Assembly (NCBI GenBank): GCA_003129525.1
Contig: CP029329.1
Span: 1,965,501-2,029,500, forward strand
Reading direction: 5' to 3'
From: Clostridium beijerinckii
GTDB taxonomy: Bacteria; Bacillota; Clostridia; Clostridiales; Clostridiaceae
Length of the DNA stretch: 64,000 nucleotides
The number at the start of each line of letters is the position of its first letter. The stretch's first letter is position 1. Shown here one piece after another: positions 18,230-26,088 of this stretch. The notes beneath the pieces are model-generated. The model did no database searches. It was not told the origin of the DNA and saw only the letters and a program-made list of their open reading frames with translations. Both the position numbers and the translations under genes were made by a program.

Positions 18230-18391
18230 TTGAAGATAAATGTTCATATTAATTATCCAGATGATATGGAAGAATTAGAAAAGAAAGCTGCTGACTTATT
18301 ATCTTCAATACTCATAAAGAAACTCCAACCTAAAGAAATTGATGAACTAGTTGAAATACTTAAAGATGATTCAAATAAGATTACTTGGTAG
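18230..18391 (+). CDS. Small acidic protein of 53 residues (unknown)
   Basis: A TTG-start frame preceded by AAGGGAG encodes MKINVHINYPDDMEELEKKA and continues to a tryptophan end at 18391. It is acidic with helical heptad-like spacing (LLSSILIKKLQPKEIDELVE). I do not recognise the family. Its place directly across from the recombinase gene is where a recombination directionality factor or small regulator could sit; that is inference from position and size only. Confidence 0.5.
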   Translation: MKINVHINYPDDMEELEKKAADLLSSILIKKLQPKEIDELVEILKDDSNKITW

Positions 18392-18420
18392 AAACATGAG
18401 ATTTAGAAAAGAGGAGTTTA

Positions 18421-18563
18421 TCCGATAGCTAGCATCCGTAACACGCCCACTTCTTCAAGTAGGAGATAACGGCTGCACGCTCCTGGACAAGGTACCCCTT
18501 GAGGGTATAAGTTCAACTAAGATTCAGATGGGAATCAAACCCCACCTGAATCAAGTTTCACTT
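18421..18563 (-). repeat. Family A hairpin (copy 3, inverted) with structured extension
   Basis: 18511-18563 is, on the minus strand, AAGTGAAA, arms TTCAGGTGGGG and CCCATCTGAA, then TTAGTTGAA, matching copies at 6258 and 28834. Unlike those copies it extends (18421-18510) into GC-richer sequence with GGTACCCCTTGAGGGTAT and a hairpin around TAGGAG/CTCCT. From memory this resembles the noncoding right end of IS200/IS605 (TnpB) elements; no tnpB or tnpA frame remains. Confidence 0.5.
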
Positions 18564-18629
18564 GATAAATTCTATTTTATAGATAATTAACTTTAGTAAT
18601 AAATAAAAAAGAATACAAAAGAAAAGGAA

Positions 18630-18776
18630 ATGGATAAATTAGAATAGCTTAAGAAAAGGCAAATAGGAATTGGTAGTTCTGATGTTGGAGCTATCATGGG
18701 AGTTAATAAGTGGAAGAGTGCCTTTGAGGTTTATATAGATAAGACAGAAGAAATTACAGAGGTAAGTGAAATTTAG
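18630..18776 (+). pseudogene. Fragment of a YqaJ-type phage recombinase gene
   Basis: After ATG and an early in-frame TAG, the frame reads IGIGSSDVGAIMGVNKWKSA and FEVYIDKTEEITE, which matches the N-terminal GGSDVAAIxGxSKW motif of YqaJ-like viral recombinases (exonuclease partners of RecT). It stops at 18776, far short of the roughly 300 residues of the family. The early stop and truncation mark it as a dead prophage remnant. It directly precedes a group II intron domain V, so the gene may once have been interrupted by that intron. Confidence 0.6.
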
Positions 18777-18818
18777 TAGGAAATTCAGTCATTTAATTAA
18801 AGGATAATAAAATGATGG

Positions 18819-18893
18819 AATGCCGTATGAGCTCGAAAGACTCACGTACGGTGTGAAGCGGAGAAAAAGATGGAGATTACGTAAAAATCTTAC
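18819..18893 (+). ncRNA. Group II intron remnant (domains V and VI)
   Basis: TGCCGTATGAGCTCGAAAGA followed by CTCACGTACGGTGTG is a domain V hairpin: GCCGTATGAG...CTCACGTACGGT with a GAAA loop. A domain VI-like stem (AGATTACGTAAAAATCTTAC) follows. No intron reverse transcriptase or 5' domains are near, so this is a 3' scar of an intron different from the one at 43.4-45.4 kb. Confidence 0.65.
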
Positions 18894-19054
18894 CTATTGT
18901 TATTGTGCAAGGATTATGTGGTGGAGTTTGAGAAGAATATAAACAATAATTATAGATTAAAATAAATTCATTTGGCAATAATTATAATTAAAGTAAATTC
19001 AATAATTGTAATTATAGAATTAAATAAATTATAAGTTTTAGGAGGCATTTGAAA
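18894..19054. other. AT-rich gap upstream of the AbrB-type gene
   Basis: It contains repeated AATTATAATT/AAATAAATT runs and presumably the promoter of the AbrB-like gene. No gene was recognised. Confidence 0.35.
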
Positions 19055-19297
19055 ATGAAAGAATCAGGAATAGTAAGAAAAGTTGATCCACTTGGACGAA
19101 TTGTAATACCGAAAGAAATAAGAAAAGTAATGTCTATTAATGAAGGAGATCCTTTAGAAATAGTAAAAGAAAATAATGAAATATTATTAAGGAAATATCG
19201 TAGAGGATGTATCTTTTGTGGAGGTAATAAGAGCATCATTAAATTTAGGGAGATGCTTGTTTGTAATGAATGTAAGAAGGCTTTAATAGAAGCATAA
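19055..19297 (+). CDS. AbrB/SpoVT-family transcriptional regulator with zinc ribbon
   Basis: An 80-residue protein with an N-terminal swapped-hairpin AbrB domain (GIVRKVDPLGRIVIPKEIRK then EGDPLEIV) and a C-terminal Cys pair motif CIFCGG ... CNEC that likely binds zinc. Such small AbrB-like regulators are common on clostridial phages and act as transition-state or element regulators. ATG 19055 is chosen because AGGAGG ends 9 bases upstream. It could regulate the recombinase or other element genes, but no target is shown. Confidence 0.85.
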   Translation: MKESGIVRKVDPLGRIVIPKEIRKVMSINEGDPLEIVKENNEILLRKYRRGCIFCGGNKSIIKFREMLVCNECKKALIEA

Positions 19298-19324
19298 TAT
19301 AATTAGTATATGGAGGTAGAGGGA

Positions 19325-19567
19325 ATGAATAAAGAGGATATTAAAGAAATTATATGTGAAAATATTAAACTAACAGGAGAGAATATTAAACTTGGATATG
19401 AAAATAAACAACTAAAAGATAAATTAGAAACATTAAAAATCAAATTAGCATTAATGAAATTTAAACCAAATTATTTAGAGGAAACACGATTCGCTATTGC
19501 TCGTTGTGTAAGTTCGAATAGCCAAATTCAAGATGCTCACAGAGAAAGTTCTGTTAGCCAAACATAA
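19325..19567 (+). CDS. Small coiled-coil protein (unknown)
   Basis: An 80-residue frame starting MNKEDIKEIICENIKLTGEN with a repeating EN-K-L pattern that predicts a coiled coil to about residue 50. The C-terminal stretch (RCVSSNSQIQDAHRESSVSQ) looks compositionally different, so the natural end may have been lost. RBS GGAGG lies upstream and the gene follows the AbrB-type gene by 27 bases, suggesting one transcript. I do not recognise the family. Confidence 0.5.
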   Translation: MNKEDIKEIICENIKLTGENIKLGYENKQLKDKLETLKIKLALMKFKPNYLEETRFAIARCVSSNSQIQDAHRESSVSQT

Positions 19568-20017
19568 GATTTGGAACATCACTTTTGGATTCTCACTTAA
19601 AAGAAAACATAGAAGATTTAGAAGTAAGATTAGATTTGGATTTAAAGAAAAAAGTATTGTCAGTTAAGAATAAATCACAATATGTTGTAGTGATGATTTC
19701 TAAACTAAATCGCCAGAATTTGTTTTAAAGATATTTTTAGAGATTATGATATCCATAAGAGCATTGGCTTGCTCTTTTGTAACAGCATAATTTTTTACTT
19801 CCTTTATTTTGCTTTAACAGAGGTATATGAATAATGATAGATTATTACATAATAAATTAAATATAATTTTAAGAATAAGAGTTCAAGAGACAAGTTTAAA
19901 ATATTTAAAAAATGAATAAATGATATTAATCATTGTATAGAAATATTTTTAAGAATATGATATTCTATACTAATGCCTAATTTTAAAGTTTGGCTATTTT
20001 AAAAGGAGATGGTTGAT
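19568..20017. other. Non-coding gap with a decayed minus-strand frame
   Basis: No intact gene. On the minus strand, 19705-19815 reads EVKNYAVTKEQANALMDIII followed by SKNIFK and a stop, with no start codon, which looks like the tail of a lost gene. The last about 100 bases carry the nucleotidyltransferase promoter region. Confidence 0.35.
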
Positions 20018-20812
20018 ATGATACCAATAAATCATAAAAGTTTTATAGATAATTCAATAAAAGTTTTAAAGAATGACTCTAGAATTGTAGGAGTTGCAAC
20101 AGGAGGATCGTATATTACAAATGAAATGGATCAATATTCAGATATTGATTTTATAATTGCAGTAGATTCTAACTACTATGAAGAAGTAATGAATGAGAGG
20201 CTTAAAATAGCAGCAAATCTAGGTATATTATTATCAGGATTTACAGGAGAACATGTTGGAGAACCACGACTTTTAATATGCTTGTACGGTCCAGAATTAC
20301 TTCATGTTGATTTGAAATTTGTATCAATAAATGACATAGCACATAGAGTTGAAGATCCTGTTATTTTATGGGAAAGAGATAATTGTGTATCAAAAGCATT
20401 AAAGGAAGATGATGCAAAATTTCCAATTCCAAGTTTACAATGGATTGAGGATAGATTTTGGGTTTGGATTCATTATGGAGCTACAAAAATAGGTAGAGGT
20501 GAAATTTTTGAGACTATAGAATTTATATCATCATTAAGGCAGATGGTAATAGGTCCATTAATATTGATGAAAAATGGAGAGTTACCAAGGGGAGTGAGAA
20601 AAATAGAATTTGTTGCTCCAGAGAGCATAAGCTTATTGAAAGATACTATACCATCATATAGTATAGAAAGTTGTATAAAATCGTTAAAGGTGATAATACA
20701 AATGTATTTGGAACTAAGAGAATACTTTATAACGGAAGATTTTATAAAACGTGTAGAAGCTGAAAAATATTCTATAAATTATTTAAATAAAATAAATCAT
20801 GAGAATAAGTAA
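20018..20812 (+). CDS. Nucleotidyltransferase-domain protein (AadE/LinB-like fold)
   Basis: A 264-residue protein with the polymerase-beta-type nucleotidyltransferase signature: VGVATGGSYITNEMDQYSDI then DF (about residues 27-50), i.e. a GG/GS motif and DxD metal-binding acids. The C-terminal helical half is like that of aminoglycoside or lincosamide nucleotidyltransferases, but the match is only to the superfamily. It may be an antibiotic-modifying enzyme or a toxin-type transferase; neither is proven. ATG 20018 is used because AAAGGAG is 9 bases upstream. It is cargo of the integrative element. Confidence 0.7.
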   Translation: MIPINHKSFIDNSIKVLKNDSRIVGVATGGSYITNEMDQYSDIDFIIAVDSNYYEEVMNERLKIAANLGILLSGFTGEHVGEPRLLICLYGPELLHVDLKFVSINDIAHRVEDPVILWERDNCVSKALKEDDAKFPIPSLQWIEDRFWVWIHYGATKIGRGEIFETIEFISSLRQMVIGPLILMKNGELPRGVRKIEFVAPESISLLKDTIPSYSIESCIKSLKVIIQMYLELREYFITEDFIKRVEAEKYSINYLNKINHENK

Positions 20813-21529
20813 TCTATAAAAATTAATCATAGAAATATAAACATTTTAAAATATATAGTAGTAAGTTAATAATTCTTAACCTTCTTTTGGCAAATACAAT
20901 AAAGAATAAAGGAAAAACTTAAATATCACATTGTTAAATGTGATATTTTTTGTTGAGCAATACTAAAATTAAGTTTAGATAAAGTAACTAATATTTTTTT
21001 AGTGAAACTCAAATTATAATTGCAGACATTATTCCTGCACTTCCGCTTAAAAACAGAAGCTGTTGGAAAATTAATTATACTAATACATAGTTTGTAGACC
21101 TAGTGAATTAGCTATTAATTACGATAATTGAATTTTTATGTTTTTACATATTTTTATATTTTTTATCAAATAATATCCAAATATTGTTGTAAATTGGAAA
21201 ATTACTTAGTATAATATACACATAAATATATGTAGTTCTGAAGAAAATCTAATATTGTAAACAATAATGAATTTTTTTTATTTGGTTACTTAGGAAATTC
21301 GGAGTTTGTAGTGCAACCTGCTAATATAAGACTAAAATCTTTAAAAGGTATTAGTTTTATGTTGGCTTTTTATTTTAACAAAGAGGATTAAAATTACTAG
21401 GAAAGAAATTATTATAAATATTATAGGAGTAATGTGATATTTAAATAATATTTAATTATTAATACACAACAATAATTTATAACGACATTATAAAAAATAG
21501 AATTAAAAACCTTGGAGGAATCTAAAATA
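20813..21529. other. Long intergenic region upstream of the PocR histidine kinase
   Basis: Holds (i) a direct-repeat copy with terminator at 20930-20998 (own entry) and (ii) an inverted repeat at about 21327-21374, where GCTAATATAAGACTAA pairs with TTAGTTTTATGTTGGC and is followed by TTTTT, about 150 bases upstream of the kinase start. The second hairpin lies between any upstream promoter and the gene and could be an attenuator. No ORF was recognised. Confidence 0.5.
20930..20998 (+). repeat. Direct repeat 1 (terminator plus conserved tail) flanking the histidine kinase
   Basis: AATATCACATTGTTAAATGT then GATATTTTTT is an intrinsic terminator after the nucleotidyltransferase gene. It continues with TAAAATTAAGTTTAGATAAAG and TAATATTTTT, which recur at 23044-23127 in the same orientation. 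Confidence 0.65.
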
Positions 21530-22954
21530 ATGATTGAAAACAATAATTACAATATTGATATAGATTTACTTGAAATAAAAGATGTTATAGATATAAAACT
21601 GTTGCAAAAATTTCAGGATAACTTCGCAGAAAGTATGGATATTGCAAGTATAACTGTAGATAGAAATGGAAATCCAGTTACCACACCAAGCTCCTATACA
21701 AGTTTTTGTATGGATTTTGTACATATTACTAATATAGGTGATAACAGATGTGCGGAATGTCATAGAAAAGGTGGCGAGGAAGCTGCACGAATAGGCAAGC
21801 CTTATATTTATACATGTCATGCTGGACTAATTGATTTTGCAGCTCCTATTTTAATAGATGGTAAACAAATTGGAACTATCTTAGGTGGACAAGTTTTAAG
21901 AAAGAAACCTGAAAAGTCAAGGTATATACAAATAGCAAAAGAAATAGGTGTAGATGAGGATGGACTTGTTGAGTCTGTAAGAAAAATTAAGGTTATTACA
22001 GAAAAAAATATAACGGCTGCTGCAGAAGTATTGTTTATAGTTGCAAATTCACTTTCAAAGATAGGCTACGAAGAACTAAAGCTTAAGAGGCTTTCGAACA
22101 GCTTAAAGATTGAGGTGCAAAATAAAAATTTGTTATTAGAAGAATCTAATGAATATAATAGATTAAAGTCTCAACTTTTTTCAACTATATCACATGAATT
22201 AAAGACTCCTATTAATATTATCTACAGTTCATTACAGTTATTAGAAAAATGCTACCAAGAGAGTCCATTTGTATTTACTGTTGAGACATTTTTTAAATAT
22301 TCAAAAATAATGAAACAAAATTGTCATAGATTAATTAGGATGGTTAACAATATAATAGATATGAATAAAATAGAAGTAGGCTTTTTTAGTCTACACTTAA
22401 AAAATAGCAATATTATTAAAGTTATTGAAGATATTACATTATCAATAGTTGAATATGCAAGATTAAAGGATATTAATGTTGTTTTTGATACAGAAATAGA
22501 AGAAAAAATAACTGCATTTGATGAAGAAAAAATTGAAAGAATTATGTTGAATTTATTGTCAAACTCAATCAAGTTTACTGAGCATGGAGGAAACATAGGT
22601 GTCGCCATATATGATAGAAAAGAGCATATATTGATTTCGGTCAAAGATAATGGGATTGGTATACCGCAAGATATGTTTGAAAAAATTTTTAATCCATTTA
22701 CTCAAGTAGATCCCTTATTTAGACGACATGCTGAAGGTAATGGCATTGGCTTATCACTTGTAAAATCCCTTGTAGAAATGCATGAAGGGGAAATTATTGT
22801 AGGAAGCCAATTAGGTATTGGTAGTGAGTTCATAATTAAGCTACCTATCAAGCTTGTGAAAAGTGAATTAAATGAAAATAAACATAAAGTCATAGATTTA
22901 AATTACAATATAGAAAATACTAAAATTGAGTTTTCTGATATATATTTTAACTAA
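21530..22954 (+). CDS. Sensor histidine kinase with N-terminal PocR domain
   Basis: A 474-residue soluble-looking kinase with no membrane helices. Residues about 15-170 form a PocR ligand-sensing domain (LLQKFQDNFAESMDIASITV, FCMDF, RCAECHRKGG, YTCHAGLIDFAAPI, GTILGGQ). A linker follows, then HisKA with phospho-acceptor His222 in FSTISHELKTP, and HATPase_c with N box NLLSNSIKFT, G1 DNGIGIP and G2 NGIGLSLVKS. No response-regulator gene adjoins it, so its partner is elsewhere or lost. PocR domains bind small organics such as diols; the ligand is unknown. ATG 21530 follows GGAGGA; it is element cargo. Confidence 0.88.
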   Translation: MIENNNYNIDIDLLEIKDVIDIKLLQKFQDNFAESMDIASITVDRNGNPVTTPSSYTSFCMDFVHITNIGDNRCAECHRKGGEEAARIGKPYIYTCHAGLIDFAAPILIDGKQIGTILGGQVLRKKPEKSRYIQIAKEIGVDEDGLVESVRKIKVITEKNITAAAEVLFIVANSLSKIGYEELKLKRLSNSLKIEVQNKNLLLEESNEYNRLKSQLFSTISHELKTPINIIYSSLQLLEKCYQESPFVFTVETFFKYSKIMKQNCHRLIRMVNNIIDMNKIEVGFFSLHLKNSNIIKVIEDITLSIVEYARLKDINVVFDTEIEEKITAFDEEKIERIMLNLLSNSIKFTEHGGNIGVAIYDRKEHILISVKDNGIGIPQDMFEKIFNPFTQVDPLFRRHAEGNGIGLSLVKSLVEMHEGEIIVGSQLGIGSEFIIKLPIKLVKSELNENKHKVIDLNYNIENTKIEFSDIYFN

Positions 22955-23243
22955 TATAAATGTAATTGTAATCTGATTAAATAATAAAATTGTTAAGTAA
23001 CATTAATACATTATGAATTAATAAAAAATAAATAACATATTAAAATATCGCATTACTCAGTGAATTTGTGATATTTTTTTTCTGCATAATTCTAAAATTA
23101 AGTATAGATAAAGTGATTAATATTTTTAAAATTAATGTTCCTTAGTTTGGTATATTATTTACATAATTATCCTGTAATATAATCAGTATAAAATAGTTAA
23201 AATATTATTACCCCTTATTAAAAATAAATTATTAACCAGCAAA
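22955..23243. other. Right-end region of the element
   Basis: Contains direct repeat 2 (23044-23127) and otherwise AT-rich sequence without an ORF that I recognise. Confidence 0.45.
23044..23127 (+). repeat. Direct repeat 2 (terminator-like plus conserved tail)
   Basis: AATATCGCATT ... GTGATATTTTTTT followed by TAAAATTAAGTATAGATAAAG and TAATATTTTT matches 20930-20998 with a longer loop. It likely ends the kinase transcript. Confidence 0.65.
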
Positions 23244-23280
23244 AAGAATGACCTATTCACCCTAGTAGGTCATTCTTTTT
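23241..23280. terminator. Bidirectional terminator just inside attR
   Basis: AAAAAGAATGACCTA and TAGGTCATTCTTTTT pair perfectly, with an A-run before and a T-run after. It should block transcription across the right end and so uncouple the downstream transporter genes from element promoters. Confidence 0.85.
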
Positions 23281-23318
23281 CGCCATATTGTTAATGGAGT
23301 AAATATTTAATGGAATAT

Positions 23319-23352
23319 CGCAAGTGAGTTCTTGCAGCACAAGGTGCTGACA
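23319..23352. other. attR junction of the serine-recombinase element
   Basis: Element arm CGCAAGTGAGTTC (23319-23331), eight bases, CAAG (23340-23343), then chromosomal GTGCTGACA that continues the binding-protein gene. It is the inverted partner of the attL-side arm. Confidence 0.85.
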
Positions 23353-24140
23353 AAACAATGCAAGCAGTTTTAAGTAAATCAGCAGATATTGGTTTTTGTG
23401 GACCTGAGCAAACAATTTACATTAACAATCAAGGAAGAGAAGATTATCCTGTGCTTTTTGCACAGCTTACTCAAAAAGATGGCTCTTTCTTAGTTGGAAG
23501 AACTAAAGATGATAATTTTAAATGGAACAATATTAAAGGGAAAGATGTTATAGGTGGAAGACCTGGTGGGGTTCCTGCTATGGCTCTTGAATATGCATTG
23601 AAACAAAACAATATTAACCCTAAAACAGATGTTAACATGGTTACTAATATAGATTTTGCTGCAACTGCTGGTGCATTTAAAGGCGGTACTGGAGATTACG
23701 TAGCACTTTTTGAGCCAACAGCATCAGTTCTTGCAAAAGAGGGTACTGGAACTATACTTGCATCAGTTGGTGAAGAGTCAGGCCTTATTCCTTATACTTG
23801 CTATTTCACTACAAAATCTTATATGGATAAAAATCCTAAAGTTATTGAAAATTTTACAAAGGCAATTTATAAAGGACAACAGTGGTTCTTTAATCATAGT
23901 ACAGAAGAAGTTGCAGATAGTATAATTGAATATTTCCCTGGTACTGAGAAAGAGACAATTATGACTGTTATAGACAATTACAAAAAAATTGATGCATTAG
24001 CACATACACCAGAAATTAAAGAAGAAAACTTAAATAGACTTATGGATATAATTGCAGATTATGATGCAAGTTTAATGCCACAAAGGCCTGAATTTAATAA
24101 AATAGTAGATAATTCATATGCTCAAAAAGTAGTTAAGTAG
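23343..24140 (+). pseudogene. 3' part of ABC substrate-binding protein gene, split by the mobile element
   Basis: 265 codons continue the gene cut at 16249: GADKTMQAVLSKSADIGFCG, the GRPGGVPAMALEYALK ligand-domain segment, and a normal C-terminus SYAQKVVK. Joined with the 5' part it gives 337 residues, usual for SsuA/TauA/ThiY-like binding proteins. An ATG at 23358 could start a truncated product, but that lacks the lipoprotein signal and first lobe strands. The gene is followed 34 bases later by the cognate ATPase gene. Ligand (nitrate, sulfonate, taurine, pyrimidine or other) cannot be decided. Confidence 0.9.
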
Positions 24141-24174
24141 AGGTCACAAAAAGATGAGAAGGTGGTGATTTAAT

Positions 24175-24942
24175 TTGAGCTTGCTTAAAATATCAGACAT
24201 ATCCATGAATTATCATTCGATTAAAGGAGAAACACAAGCTTTAAATAATGTGAATTTTGAAGTAAATGATGGTGAGTTCATTTCTATTTTAGGACCATCA
24301 GGATGTGGCAAATCTACGTTGCTTAATATTATGAATGGATTATTAGAGCCGTCAAATGGACATGTATTATATAAAGGTGAAGATATAAAAAAAAATTTAG
24401 ATAAAATAGGATATATGTTTCAAAAAGATCATCTTTTTGAATGGAATACTGTTTGGGAAAACGTAACTTTGGGATTAAAAATAAAAAGGCAATTAAACAA
24501 TGAATCAAAAGAAAGAGTAAATGAATTATTAGACACTTATGGATTACAAAGGTTTAAGGAGCATTATCCAAGTGAACTTTCTGGTGGAATGAGACAAAGA
24601 GTTGCCCTTATAAGAACTTTAGCTTTAAAACCTGAAATACTTTTTTTAGATGAGCCATTTTCAGCATTAGATTATCAATCAAGACTTTTAGTATGTGATG
24701 ATGTTTATAATATAATTAAAACAGAAAAAAAGACAGCAATTATGGTAACTCATGATATTTCAGAAGCCATTTCTATATCTCAAAAAGTAATAGTATTAAC
24801 TAAAAGACCATCAAATGTAAAAGTAGAAATTCCTATAGATTTTCAAAATGATAATCTAACTCCATTTCAAAAGAGAAAAAATCCACTGTTTAGTGATTAT
24901 TTCAATAGACTATGGAAGGAGTTGGATCAAAGTAATGAGTAA
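24175..24942 (+). CDS. ABC transporter ATPase, SsuB/TauB type
   Basis: A 255-residue ATPase: Walker A GPSGCGKST (about 40-48), Q-loop YMFQKDHLFEW, signature ELSGGMRQRVALI (about 138) and Walker B ILFLDEPFSALD. This is the nitrate/sulfonate/taurine importer class. It uses a TTG start with AAGGTGG upstream. It overlaps the permease gene and belongs to the operon whose binding-protein gene is disrupted, so expression may be reduced by the element terminator. Confidence 0.9.
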   Translation: MSLLKISDISMNYHSIKGETQALNNVNFEVNDGEFISILGPSGCGKSTLLNIMNGLLEPSNGHVLYKGEDIKKNLDKIGYMFQKDHLFEWNTVWENVTLGLKIKRQLNNESKERVNELLDTYGLQRFKEHYPSELSGGMRQRVALIRTLALKPEILFLDEPFSALDYQSRLLVCDDVYNIIKTEKKTAIMVTHDISEAISISQKVIVLTKRPSNVKVEIPIDFQNDNLTPFQKRKNPLFSDYFNRLWKELDQSNE

Positions 24943-25855
24943 GAAACCTGAGATATATTTTTTAAAAAAACCAAAAGAGGAAAATGAAAACAAAAAAAGT
25001 AATAGTTTAATTGAAGAGGTTAAAGTAGATAAAAAATATAAAAAAGCAAAATCAGAAGATAACGTCAGTGAAGAACATGAAATATATTTAAAAAAGGTAA
25101 AATCTACTAAAAGAAAAATTGTAATTACTAGAATTCTTATACTTGTTATTTTTATTGCTTTATGGCAAATAGCTGCTAGTTTAAAATGGATTGACCCATT
25201 TCTAACTTCAAGCCCAACTAGAGTTATTAAATCTTTTGTATCTTTATATGAAGATGGGAGTTTGTTTAAGCATATAGGAATTACTTGCTATGAAACTATT
25301 TTAGGATTTTCGTTAGGTACAATTTTAGGTGCTGTAATTGCAGTTATTCTATGGTCGTGTCCTTTTGTATCAAAGATATTAGATCCATATATAGTAGTTT
25401 TGAATGCACTTCCTAAGGTTGCTTTAGCTCCAATTATAATATTTTGGATTGGAAATGGCATGCCTGCTATAATTGTTATTGCACTTTTAATTTCAGTAGT
25501 AACAACAGTTATCAGTATTTTAACTGGATTTAATGAAATAGATAAAGAAAAAATTATGCTAATGAATACCTTCAGAGCATCTAAGACACAAATATTAAGA
25601 TATTTAATATTTCCATATTCTATTCCAATTTTTATCTCAGCTTTAAAAATAAATGTAGGGCTATCTTGGGTAGGAGTAATAATGGGCGAATTCTTGGTAG
25701 CTAAGAATGGTTTGGGTTTTTTAATAGTCTATGGTGGACAAGTTGCTCAATTAGATATGGTAATGATGAGTATTGTAATTCTTTCTATAATTGCATTTAT
25801 TATGTATGAAATGGTTGCATTTACGGAAAAAAAACTTGCGAAAGATAGAAATTAA
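24935..25855 (+). CDS. ABC transporter permease, SsuC/TauC type
   Basis: A 306-residue permease with a charged, Lys-rich N-terminal extension of about 55 residues, then about six membrane helices and the EAA-like loop INTF-type segment (EKIMLMNTFRASKTQILRYL, about 205-225). Family BPD_transp_1. The ATG at 24935 overlaps the ATPase stop by 8 bases; an earlier in-frame start at 24893 is less likely. The long basic tail before the first helix is unusual for the family. Confidence 0.88.
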   Translation: MSKKPEIYFLKKPKEENENKKSNSLIEEVKVDKKYKKAKSEDNVSEEHEIYLKKVKSTKRKIVITRILILVIFIALWQIAASLKWIDPFLTSSPTRVIKSFVSLYEDGSLFKHIGITCYETILGFSLGTILGAVIAVILWSCPFVSKILDPYIVVLNALPKVALAPIIIFWIGNGMPAIIVIALLISVVTTVISILTGFNEIDKEKIMLMNTFRASKTQILRYLIFPYSIPIFISALKINVGLSWVGVIMGEFLVAKNGLGFLIVYGGQVAQLDMVMMSIVILSIIAFIMYEMVAFTEKKLAKDRN

Positions 25856-26015
25856 ATTTTAAATTTTCTAAATAAATATGTAATAATTAAACACAGTCTT
25901 AAAATGTAGAAATAGAGCGATATTTAGCAAAAAGGTAACCTTTACTTAACGTAAAAAGCAATTTTACTTATTGATGTAATAGTGGTAGATTAAATTGTAT
26001 AAAGCAAATTAAAAA

Positions 26016-26056
26016 AATAACAGTCTAATATGCTATATATTAGACTAGTTATTTTT
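26016..26056 (+). terminator. Terminator upstream of lrgA
   Basis: AATAACAGTCTAATAT and ATATTAGACTAGTTATT pair around a short loop and are followed by TTTTTC. It ends the ABC operon or acts in the lrgA leader, 33 bases before the gene. Confidence 0.7.
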
Positions 26057-26088
26057 CTAAGATGTTTAAGTAATTGGAGGGTGGAAAA

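Larger units (their letters stand above)
16246..23343. mobile_element. Integrative element (7,094 bp) of a large serine recombinase, inserted in an ABC binding-protein gene
   Basis: Ends are fixed by three agreeing observations: a shared CAAG at both junctions, restoration of one 337-codon frame when the outer flanks are joined, and formation of an attP-like dyad when the inner ends are joined. Contents from left: serine recombinase (minus strand, its 3' end near attL), small ORF, decayed phage, intron and hairpin remnants, AbrB-type regulator, small coiled-coil ORF, nucleotidyltransferase, PocR-domain histidine kinase. No replication, conjugation or virion genes were recognised, so it is either a compact cargo element or the remains of a prophage or larger transposon that kept an apparently intact recombinase. 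Confidence 0.88.

Noticed and set aside
20018..20812. Naming the nucleotidyltransferase as a specific antibiotic-resistance enzyme
   Set aside because: Only the superfamily GS/DxD signature is visible; drug substrate cannot be assigned.
16246..23343. Skin-type element of sigK
   Set aside because: The recombinase resembles the SpoIVCA group, but the interrupted gene is an ABC binding protein, not a sigma factor.
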